Shown here: positions 33,669 through 40,600 of the stretch, one piece after another
Layout: each line of letters begins with the position of its first letter
Numbering within the stretch: the first letter of the stretch is position 1
Assembly: GCA_029237685.1 (NCBI GenBank)
Contig: JAQZBV010000001.1
Coordinates: 1 to 64,000, forward strand
Source: Cytophagaceae bacterium
GTDB lineage: Bacteria > Bacteroidota > Bacteroidia > Cytophagales > Cytophagaceae
DNA: 64,000 bases
Reading direction: 5' to 3'
Program-made: the position numbers and the translations under genes
Notes under the pieces: model-generated
The model's input: the letters and a program-made list of their open reading frames with translations, nothing else
Told to the model about the DNA's origin: nothing
Databases searched by the model: none

Positions 33669-33717
33669 AACTAACAACTAACAACTAACAACTAACAACT
33701 AACAACTAACAACTAAC
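33669..33717. repeat. Seven tandem copies of AACTAAC
   Basis: The heptamer AACTAAC is repeated seven times without interruption between two convergent genes. Its 7-base period is out of frame with both genes. Confidence 0.9.
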
Positions 33718-33721
33718 ACTA

Positions 33722-35197
33722 CTATTTTTTCAGCAGATAGATTTCCAGATCTGTGCCCTGGTAATCCAAGCGTTTTGCCAGATAAGGCTTCGCAAACTCA
33801 GGCATAGGATTTCTTTTGTCCCAAATCAGGTAAGTAGAATTTTTGCGGATTTTCTTTTTCAACCATCGTTCGTGGAATTCATGAGGCCATCTGAAGGTAG
33901 ATCCTTTGGTATGCGTAAAATAATGGTAGATGGTCCAGGAGTAATCAGGTCCTACAATGCATAGGGCATCGTCAGGAATTAAATCATCAAGGGCTTGTCG
34001 TTGTTCCGGATTGTAAAAGTCTTTCGGCAGAGATTTGTTTTCATTGACAAAATTATGAAACGTACCGGCGAAGGCAACGATCGGCAAACTGATCAGAATC
34101 AAAAGTACCAGCAGACGCTTGCTCTTTTCTAAAAGCAGTTCATATCCTTTCGCCGCTACAATAAATAAAGCAGGGAGATAAGGAAACATATAATACATGT
34201 GTTCTTCCATCTGATGCAGTTCGATAATGTGGTAGGCAAAAAGCCCCAATGCCCAAATCCCAAACATCCATCCAATTTCTTTGTTCGCCAATTTTCCTTT
34301 CACTACCCAATACATGGCCATGAAAAAAGGAATAAGGTTTGGAATACTAATGAGCTGTTCGGTGAAATGCGTGTAAACATTTTTAGATAAAATATCTAAG
34401 GCTTTCATAAAACTTTTAGCCGGCTTGAAAGAGATCCCAAAATCTTTTAACCCTGATACATCAATGAGGTACAGCGCATAGTCATACCAGGCAAAGGATA
34501 AACCAATAACAAACAGAGCAAACAATAGGAGCAGCAAGTAATCTACGGCAGTATATTTTTTCTGGATAAAAGATGAAACGACCACTACTGCGATAGGAAA
34601 ACCAATGGCCAGGTATTGCAGTTTCGTCATACCGGCCAGGGTAGTAAAAAATAAACTGAGTAAAAGTAAGTAGTGTCTTTTGCTTTCGTTCCAAACTAAA
34701 AAGTAATACAATCCGGCAATGGAAGTGGACAAAGCCACGACATCGGGCAAGGCCGTGATGGAATGGTAATATAAAATCGGACTGAAGGTAAAGGCCCAGG
34801 TTCCGCAGAAGGCGACCGTATTATTTTTAAAGAAGAATAAAAGCAAGGCATAGAAGTACCAGATGCCCAATCCAAAATACAAGAAAGCAACCAATCGGTT
34901 AAACCCTTCGTGGTAGCCTCCGAAGGCTTTGCTGATCAGGGCTACCGTGTATTCAAAAGAAGGAAACTGCATGCCGGTAACTCCACTACTTTTGCCGCGG
35001 TTGTCTATTCTGGGTTTTAGAATATTCATACTCTCTTCCGCGAAATTACGCGCTACGGTAGAAGTATGGCATTGTCTCCACACGTGATTTCCTTTAGGAG
35101 GAAGGTGAAGGAAAAAAATATGGGTAAGGGTATAGAATAGAAAAACTACAAGAAGGCCTTTTTGTTTATGAGCGAAGATGCCGAATAGGTAGTCCAT
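33722..35197 (-). CDS. GT-C fold glycosyltransferase-like membrane protein
   Basis: The product is 491 residues with about ten or eleven membrane segments. Residues 35-85 hold the PMT/ArnT-like (GT39-related) pattern: a first loop with HVWRQCHTSTVARNF, a G/N-rich stretch, then GVTGMQFPSFEYTVAL, where lipid-linked sugar and acceptor are handled in the family. The last ~100 residues are soluble and predicted to face the periplasm. Such enzymes transfer sugars from polyprenyl-phosphate donors to proteins or envelope glycans. The exact substrate is unknown. It is flanked by a heptamer repeat downstream and a terminator shared with a barrel gene upstream. Confidence 0.72.
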   Translation of the reverse strand: MDYLFGIFAHKQKGLLVVFLFYTLTHIFFLHLPPKGNHVWRQCHTSTVARNFAEESMNILKPRIDNRGKSSGVTGMQFPSFEYTVALISKAFGGYHEGFNRLVAFLYFGLGIWYFYALLLFFFKNNTVAFCGTWAFTFSPILYYHSITALPDVVALSTSIAGLYYFLVWNESKRHYLLLLSLFFTTLAGMTKLQYLAIGFPIAVVVVSSFIQKKYTAVDYLLLLLFALFVIGLSFAWYDYALYLIDVSGLKDFGISFKPAKSFMKALDILSKNVYTHFTEQLISIPNLIPFFMAMYWVVKGKLANKEIGWMFGIWALGLFAYHIIELHQMEEHMYYMFPYLPALFIVAAKGYELLLEKSKRLLVLLILISLPIVAFAGTFHNFVNENKSLPKDFYNPEQRQALDDLIPDDALCIVGPDYSWTIYHYFTHTKGSTFRWPHEFHERWLKKKIRKNSTYLIWDKRNPMPEFAKPYLAKRLDYQGTDLEIYLLKK

Positions 35198-35335
35198 TGA
35201 AACAAGTAGAATGCGTTGGAAGATATAAACTTAACACCATTCAACAGATTAATAAACTTTTTTGATTAAAACTTGAAGGGGGATTGTTGGGGAAACTTTA
35301 CCGATTTGTTGTTAGCGCGAACCTTGATGAGTAAA

Positions 35336-35375
35336 CAACAAAAAGCCATCTCATTGGGAGAGATGGCTTTTTGTT
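35336..35375. terminator. Bidirectional terminator CAACAAAAAGCCATCTC
   Basis: A 17-bp perfect stem has a 5-base loop and A/T tracts on both sides. On the minus strand it follows the barrel gene (35391-36113). Confidence 0.85.
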
Positions 35376-35390
35376 GGAGATAGCTTTGAT

Positions 35391-36113
35391 TTAGAATTTC
35401 ACAGCTAGTCCTGTAGTCAGTTCTCCATTGATCAATACATAGCGAAAACCTTTATTCAGATCATATGTTCCTTGATCGGATTCAACTTTATTGGTTTTGT
35501 AAGAATAAACACCAACACCTATGTCTGCAAACATTCCTAAGTGTTCAGTGAAATACAATCGCATACCAAAAGAAGGTTTAGCATAAGCCCCTTTCATTTT
35601 GAATACAAAAGAGTTATTGGTCGTGGGTATATAAGAATCCGAAGGATCATGATATACGCCGTAGTCAGTGTCAAGATCTCCTTCGCTATACTCTAGAAAA
35701 CTATAGCCTAGAATCAGACGGGTATATAATTCTATTTTACGACGACTCATAAAGTGCAATGCTCCAAACACACCGAAATTATTATTACTTGATTTGTGTG
35801 AATCAGAATTGATATAAGAACCGCGTTGATAGGCCAGTCCTAAACCGAATTTATTACTGATAGCGTATTCTGCTGTCAACGGAAAGAGGGCGGCAACGGA
35901 ATAATGTACGCTGAAGTTATAATTGTAGTCTCCGTAATAATTGTTGTAAAAATCATCTCTGGTATAATTTTGATAGCTGTAGCCGAAGCCCACACCGAAA
36001 CCACCGTTAATAATAAAATCATTTTTTTGATAAGCTTCTTCTGATTGAGCAAAACTAGAGGAGCTGCTGAAAAGCAACAGCAAAAGGCCCAGGGCCGAGA
36101 TACCTTTTTTCAT
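35391..36113 (-). CDS. Outer-membrane beta-barrel protein
   Basis: This 240-residue protein has a signal peptide (about 1-22, SSSFAQ). The mature chain is rich in Tyr, Gly, Asn and Phe with alternating hydrophobic residues (FIINGGFGVGFGYSYQNY, RRKIELYTRLILGYSFLEY) and ends in an amphipathic strand with a terminal Phe (GLAVKF), the usual barrel signature. It is probably 8-10 stranded. No ligand or partner is evident. Confidence 0.8.
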   Translation of the reverse strand: MKKGISALGLLLLLFSSSSSFAQSEEAYQKNDFIINGGFGVGFGYSYQNYTRDDFYNNYYGDYNYNFSVHYSVAALFPLTAEYAISNKFGLGLAYQRGSYINSDSHKSSNNNFGVFGALHFMSRRKIELYTRLILGYSFLEYSEGDLDTDYGVYHDPSDSYIPTTNNSFVFKMKGAYAKPSFGMRLYFTEHLGMFADIGVGVYSYKTNKVESDQGTYDLNKGFRYVLINGELTTGLAVKF

Positions 36114-36152
36114 AAAAAAGAGAAAGGAAAAGTGAGGAGATAAAAAAGGAAA

Positions 36153-36180
36153 CCCGGTTTCGCCTTCTGACGAAACCGGG
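36153..36180 (-). terminator. Intrinsic terminator after slyD
   Basis: CCCGGTTTCG and CGAAACCGGG form a 10-bp stem with an 8-base loop. On the minus strand a T-rich run follows. It lies just after the slyD stop codon. Confidence 0.8.
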
Positions 36181-36188
36181 CAAATAAA

Positions 36189-36695
36189 TTAATGGTGGTG
36201 ACCGTGTGGACCATGCACGTGTCCATGATCCAATTCTTCTTCGGTAGCTTCTCTTACACTAGAAATCGTGCCTGAGAAGAATAAATTTTTGCCAGCCAAC
36301 GGATGATTAAAATCCATTACGATGACATCAGACTTTACTTCTACTACGGTGCCGTTCATGGCATGGCCGTCCTGGTCGCGCATAGGAAGGACGTTGCCGG
36401 CCTTCACCATGTTTTCATCCAATTTACCATCTACTTCGAAAATGGTTTTAGGCAGCTCAACGATAGCTTCCTGGTCGTATTCACCGTAACCGTTTTCTGA
36501 AGAAATAGAAAAATAAAATTTATCTCCGGCTTTCAAACCGTTCAGGTGAGTTTCAAAATCAGGAAGTACATTGTTTGCACCAAACAAAAACACGAATGGG
36601 TTTTCTGGTGTAGTAGTTTCAAAGGCTTCGGTGTTTGCGTTGTCAAGACGAAGTTCGTAGTTCAACTCCACCACTTTGTTGTTTGCTATTTGCAT
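36189..36695 (-). CDS. slyD: SlyD-type FKBP peptidyl-prolyl isomerase
   Basis: The 168-residue product has the FKBP fold with an inserted-flap domain, as in SlyD: VELNYELRLDNANTEAFETT at the start, the PFVFLFGANNVLPDFETHLNGLKAGD strand-loop-helix, an insert-in-flap region about 70-120, and the MDFNHPLAGKNLFFSGTI strand. It catalyses proline cis-trans isomerisation and assists folding. The C-terminus ends in a short histidine-rich tail (HGHVHGPHGHHH) that can bind nickel or zinc. It is divergent from the thioredoxin-like gene. Confidence 0.92.
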   Translation of the reverse strand: MQIANNKVVELNYELRLDNANTEAFETTTPENPFVFLFGANNVLPDFETHLNGLKAGDKFYFSISSENGYGEYDQEAIVELPKTIFEVDGKLDENMVKAGNVLPMRDQDGHAMNGTVVEVKSDVIVMDFNHPLAGKNLFFSGTISSVREATEEELDHGHVHGPHGHHH

Positions 36696-36833
36696 GTTAT
36701 CAGGCGTTTTTTGGAAAGAGCGTAAAGGTAGATTTATTTGGTTTCAAATCCTCTTTTTCCCATGAAAAATGACACAGGCGATCAAAAAAGGCACAAACCG
36801 GAATTATAAGTGGATTTGTGGTGTTTGAGTGTC

Positions 36834-37445
36834 ATGGAAAAAACGGCAGCCCCCCTCACCATTCCGGTGAGTGAACTTTCAGGTACTTATACCTATACAC
36901 AATACCGTCAGTTGATTGATCAGTTATTAACCAAAAATAACACGACAGGTAATAACCAATCTGCTTTTTACATCGACTATACCCGTCAGAATGTAAAACG
37001 CATGAAACGCGCGGAACATTTGGTCAATATTCCGACAGAGGTGTCGCAACAGATCACCAAACCGTATCAGTTTTTATTGATTTCAGAAGCCTGGTGTGGA
37101 GATGCTTCCTATACCGTCCCTGTTATTGCGGCATTGGCCAAAGTCTTTCCTGCAGTAGACCTTAGCATCATTTTGCGGGATGAGCATTTAGAAATCATGG
37201 ATAAATTTCTGACCAACGGAGGAAGGTCCATTGCGAAGCTCATCATCATAGATCCTTCTACTCATCAGGTGTTGGGAGATTGGGGGCCTCGTCCTGAAAA
37301 AGCACAACAAATCGTCATGGAAATGAAACAACGCCCTGATTTCAATCAAAAAGAGATGGCAGAGGCATTGTTTAAATGGTATGAAGAGGACAAGGGGGAA
37401 AGTACAGTAAATGAAATCATGTCAGTTTTATCAAACCTCGAGTAG
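36834..37445 (+). CDS. Thioredoxin-fold protein with single-cysteine WCGDA motif
   Basis: The ATG at 36834 gives 203 residues. A thioredoxin-like domain is suggested by FLLISEAWCGDASYTVPVIAALAKVFP, in which the second active-site Cys of CxxC is absent (WCGDAS, Cys88). Proline-rich and charged regions surround it. Proteins of this form are common in Bacteroidota and may act in monothiol chemistry or as redox-inactive folds. No signal peptide is present. It is divergent from slyD and converges on the broken MEKHLA gene. A long palindrome spans its stop codon. Confidence 0.8.
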   Translation: MEKTAAPLTIPVSELSGTYTYTQYRQLIDQLLTKNNTTGNNQSAFYIDYTRQNVKRMKRAEHLVNIPTEVSQQITKPYQFLLISEAWCGDASYTVPVIAALAKVFPAVDLSIILRDEHLEIMDKFLTNGGRSIAKLIIIDPSTHQVLGDWGPRPEKAQQIVMEMKQRPDFNQKEMAEALFKWYEEDKGESTVNEIMSVLSNLE

Positions 37446-37478
37446 GGTCACAATGCATTGTGACCCTACTCGAGGTTT
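37433..37478. repeat. 46-bp perfect palindrome over two convergent gene ends
   Basis: The sequence AAACCTCGAGTAGGGTCACA plus ATG and its reverse complement form a perfect palindrome with no loop and centre CAATGCATTG. It holds the stop codon of the thioredoxin-like gene (37443-37445) and touches the TAA of the MEKHLA gene (37477-37479). It can serve both genes as a terminator. Confidence 0.85.
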
Positions 37479-37944
37479 ACAAATATTCCCATCGGTCAAA
37501 CATCGCCGCCTGCCCACGATTTACGCCCTCTTCATCCATTACATTCCATAAAGTCACATTACGAATGTAGAATTCTTTTCCTTGCGCATCGATTCTAATG
37601 CCCTCGTAATTTTCTATGTAACCCTTTGCGAAAGCCTCTTTTAATGCAGCTTCCCGCTTCTCTACCTTGTCTTCTCTAGCTCACAAACGGGAAGGCATTC
37701 GGGTAAATTGTTCCCAATCCATTCCCCAAAGTTCTTGCGCCGCACGATTGGCGTAGTTGAACACCGGATCTTTTTCCGTGCCGTGAGATACAATACAAGA
37801 AGAACTATAATATAAAGCCTCTGCCAGCGGGCGGTTTGAGAAGTCCACGGGAAAAGGTTTTCCACATACCTTTTCATAACTTTCGCTTAATAAAAGAGCG
37901 TGTTTTTGAACGGCAAGGTTTGTTAAAATGTCGTTATGCTGCAT
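37477..37944 (-). pseudogene. MEKHLA-domain protein, interrupted by in-frame TGA
   Basis: Starting at 37944, 87 codons encode the first part of a MEKHLA domain (PAS-like: TEKDPVFNYANRAAQELWGMDWEQF, ending MPSRL), then a single TGA at 37681-37683. The same frame continues without shift for another 67 codons and gives a convincing second part (AREDKVEKREAAL, GYIENYEGIRI, FYIRNVTLWNVMDEEG, GQAAMFDRW) to TAA at 37477. Family proteins are about 150 residues and usually read RLS at this spot, so one substitution (TCA to TGA) explains the break. It may be a pseudogene, a readthrough case or an assembly error. Confidence 0.82.
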
Positions 37945-38110
37945 TTTTCAGGGGATAAATCGAATAACGCATTAAAATTAACCAAAAGTATTTGTTGTGG
38001 TAATGCTAACTCTCTGAAAGTAAGGCTTGAACTTATCCACAATGGGCACCATGTGGCATGGTTTAGCGTATATAGAGAAGTGAATCAAACCTTTAAACAA
38101 GGAGGCTATT

Positions 38111-38521
38111 ATGGCAATGAAGATTCGTACCTCGCTGTTGCAATTCCTTAATCCGATTGCAAAAAAGCCCATGCAGCAATTGCATCGTCAATACTGCAGG
38201 ATCAAAGGGAAATTATATTTCTCTTCCACTTCTATTCCTTTAATGAAAGCCAAGGTCTGGATTGAAACGGCCAATGGTGTGAAGTTCCCGATCACTTATT
38301 CAGCGGAAGATGGAGCGTTCATCATGGACATGCTTACCGGAAGAGGCACATCAACGTTAAGAGTAAGTTATTTCGGTAAGGAATATACGTTTGAGAACAT
38401 TGCAGGATCGCTGGGCTCCGTATTCCATCCGGGCTTTATGATCGCAGAGGACTTGGCGCTGGTGCTGGATGTAGAGAAAAATGCAGTGCCGTTTATACGA
38501 CTTGTTAAAGAAGAAAACTGA
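38111..38521 (+). CDS. Hypothetical protein (136 aa) with a strong Shine-Dalgarno
   Basis: The start is fixed by AAGGAGG ending six bases before the ATG, which is uncommon in Bacteroidota, where most starts here lack it. The product is soluble and basic at the N-terminus, with a beta-rich middle (IPLMKAKVWIETANG, LRVSYFGKEYTFENI) that could be a small beta-sandwich like carboxypeptidase regulatory domains. No catalytic residues are visible. The function is unknown. It converges on the DUF3127 gene through an inverted repeat. Confidence 0.6.
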   Translation: MAMKIRTSLLQFLNPIAKKPMQQLHRQYCRIKGKLYFSSTSIPLMKAKVWIETANGVKFPITYSAEDGAFIMDMLTGRGTSTLRVSYFGKEYTFENIAGSLGSVFHPGFMIAEDLALVLDVEKNAVPFIRLVKEEN

Positions 38522-38526
38522 AAACG

Positions 38527-38565
38527 GAGAACTGAAAACAGAAAGATAATCAGTTTTCAGTTCTC
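38527..38565. terminator. Inverted repeat GAGAACTGAAAAC between convergent genes
   Basis: Thirteen-base perfect arms (38527-38539, 38553-38565) separate the gene at 38111 and the DUF3127 gene. The surrounding words (ACTGAAAACAGA) recur in degenerate form at 52519 and 55425. Confidence 0.7.
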
Positions 38566-38578
38566 AGTTATCTGTTCA

Positions 38579-38959
38579 CTAAAACGGAAGGTCGTTCAAC
38601 TCATTCGCGTTTCCGGAAGTGAATGTTTGACCTGAAGGAAAGTCGTCTCCGCCGCTGTTGTTATTATTTTTTGAAGACGGAGAAGAAGGCACGCCGTTAT
38701 CCGCTTCTACTTTCCAGGCTTTCGCATCTGTATACCATTTGCCATTGTATTCTCTGCTCTCCACATCAAAGGAAACCTTTACTGCTGTGCCTTCAGACAA
38801 TGGACTTTGATCTATTTTATCTCCCCATAAACTGAAACACACTTTTTTAGGGTAATTGCCCGAAGTTTCAATGACAAACTCCTGTTTTTTCCAACCGCCG
38901 TTTTTACCGTCGCCTTTTTGCAGCGCAAGCAACTGCACTATTTTTCCTGATAGTTCCAT
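38579..38959 (-). CDS. DUF3127 protein with SSB-like C-terminal tip
   Basis: The 126-residue product has a DUF3127 domain (about 1-85; GKIVQLLALQKGDGKNGGWKKQEFVIETSG, VCFSLWGDKI, VSFDVESREYNGKWYTDAKAWKV), which is predicted to adopt an OB fold. A disordered Asn/Ser/Gly-rich linker follows (about 90-117), ending in ELNDLPF. That tail copies the acidic DDxPF tip by which single-stranded DNA binding proteins recruit partners, so it is probably a single-strand nucleic-acid binding protein that docks SSB partners. This is inferred from layout, not shown. Confidence 0.82.
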   Translation of the reverse strand: MELSGKIVQLLALQKGDGKNGGWKKQEFVIETSGNYPKKVCFSLWGDKIDQSPLSEGTAVKVSFDVESREYNGKWYTDAKAWKVEADNGVPSSPSSKNNNNSGGDDFPSGQTFTSGNANELNDLPF

Positions 38960-39028
38960 TCTTAATCGTTTGCTAACAAATTATTTTTTAATATTATCCG
39001 CTGTCTGAGCGCTGTCAAAACTACAAAA

Positions 39029-40063
39029 ATGAGTGCAAGAAAACTATTAAATACGCCTCTTCAATTCTGGACCTTTGTCTTGCTCAGTACCTTTGCGGCG
39101 TTCCTCATTTATGAGCTTAGAGATTATGCCAATGCCTTTCTGGGCACGATCATCTTTTACGTTCTTTTCAAGCCGGTCATGCGTCGTTGGTACATGGAAA
39201 AAGGTTACAACAAGCATCTCGTGGCGTCTATCATCGTCTTTCTTATTTTAGCGATCATGGTTTTACCCTGTGTGATGATGGCCGCCTTCTTTATACCTAA
39301 ACTCAGTTTGTTTCTCAGTGACTCTTCCTTTTTGATCCAGTCTTTGTATGAACTAGAGGGCAAAATTGTTAAACTCATCGGCTATAAAATCATTACGCCT
39401 GAAAACCTGACCAATCTTCGCATATACCTTGCGGAATGGGCGAACGTAGTGGTGGGCGAAACACTCAATTTATTGGCCAACCTCCTGCTGATGTTTTTTA
39501 TGGTGTACTTCGCTTTGATCAACATTGGAAAGTTGGAAGACTACCTGGAAGAATTTCTGCCATTTAAGCCGCAAACCTTGCGTCGCTTTGCTGTAGAGCT
39601 GAGAACCATGACCTATACCAATGTCATCCTGGCTCCCTTGCTGGCTTTGTTACAAGGCTTTTGTTCCTTCCTTGCTTATTGGTACTTAGGTCTCGATCAG
39701 CCCTTATTCTGGGGAATTATGACTGCAGTATTTTCCTTCTTACCGGTTATAGGTTCAGCCATCATTTGGGTGCCCGCTGCTATATACCTCTATACCTCAG
39801 GGATGCATTGGCAGGCTTATGTTATGATCGGGTATGGGATTGCCATCATAGGCGTTTCAGACAACTTATTCCGATTTATTTTTGCCCGTAAAATAGGGGA
39901 TGTTCACCCGATGATTACTATATTGGGCATATTGTTGGGGGTTCATTTGTTTGGTATAGCGGGTTTTATTTTTGGTCCACTATTGTTGTCCTACTTCTTT
40001 TTGATGTTGGACATTTACAAGCAAACCTACTTAAGCGAGCAACAAGAGGTTGTCAACAGCTAA
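39029..40063 (+). CDS. AI-2E family transporter (PerM/YdiK-like)
   Basis: This 344-residue protein has seven to eight membrane segments: two pairs near the N-terminus, a soluble linker (about 95-130), and a C-terminal set with PLLALLQGFCSFLAYWYLGL and the conserved FLPVIGSAIIWVPAAIYLYTSG and GDVHPMITILGILLGVHLFGIAGFIFGPLLL blocks of the family. Named for the E. coli autoinducer-2 exporter TqsA, members also include Na+/H+ antiporters and permeases. The substrate is not predictable. It lies 76 bases before the MarR gene. Confidence 0.88.
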   Translation: MSARKLLNTPLQFWTFVLLSTFAAFLIYELRDYANAFLGTIIFYVLFKPVMRRWYMEKGYNKHLVASIIVFLILAIMVLPCVMMAAFFIPKLSLFLSDSSFLIQSLYELEGKIVKLIGYKIITPENLTNLRIYLAEWANVVVGETLNLLANLLLMFFMVYFALINIGKLEDYLEEFLPFKPQTLRRFAVELRTMTYTNVILAPLLALLQGFCSFLAYWYLGLDQPLFWGIMTAVFSFLPVIGSAIIWVPAAIYLYTSGMHWQAYVMIGYGIAIIGVSDNLFRFIFARKIGDVHPMITILGILLGVHLFGIAGFIFGPLLLSYFFLMLDIYKQTYLSEQQEVVNS

Positions 40064-40139
40064 GAAAATAAAATGTGAACTTTATAGAGCGCAAACTTGT
40101 ATAACATTTTGCATGCACGCATCGTTTAATTAAATAAAA

Positions 40140-40580
40140 ATGAAACCAAGAGACACCGTTGACTTTCATATCAAGTCGGCATGGCATCACATTTCAAAAG
40201 TATACAATGAACAGGGTGCGCCTTACGGAGCTACCGCTGCTACGGGTTTTGTGCTGCTCAACATTGATGCAGTAGAGGGTTCCCCGGTAACGACTATTGG
40301 TCCGGCCTTGGGAATGGAGCCGGGAAGTTTATCCCGTATTTTGAAAAAATTAGAAAAAGAAGGCATTATACAACGGATTCAGGACCCTAGCGACAAAAGG
40401 TTGGTCAGGGTTTTTTTGACAGAAAAGGGAAAGCTATTCAGAGAAGTAGCTCGAAAAACGGTCAAGGCATTCAATGTCAAAGTGAAGGAAGAAATTCCGG
40501 AAGCGAAGCTGACAGTGTTTTTTGAAGTCATGGACAAGATCCACGAGATCATTCAGAAGAAGAATATTTATAATCAATAA
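40140..40580 (+). CDS. MarR-family transcriptional regulator of fatty-acid cluster
   Basis: The product is 146 residues with a winged helix DNA-binding domain: dimerisation helix (VDFHIKSAWHHISKVYN), DNA recognition region (TTIGPALGMEPGSLSRILKKLEKEGIIQR) and wing with the DPSDKRLVRVFLTEKG signature. It lies 20 bases before fadN, so it probably regulates and is cotranscribed with the beta-oxidation genes, likely responding to acyl-CoA. Confidence 0.9.
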   Translation: MKPRDTVDFHIKSAWHHISKVYNEQGAPYGATAATGFVLLNIDAVEGSPVTTIGPALGMEPGSLSRILKKLEKEGIIQRIQDPSDKRLVRVFLTEKGKLFREVARKTVKAFNVKVKEEIPEAKLTVFFEVMDKIHEIIQKKNIYNQ

Positions 40581-40600
40581 TTCAATCCGCTGTATTTATT

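Noticed and set aside
33669-33717. Possible CRISPR-like array
   Set aside because: The heptamer tract has no spacers and is a simple microsatellite.
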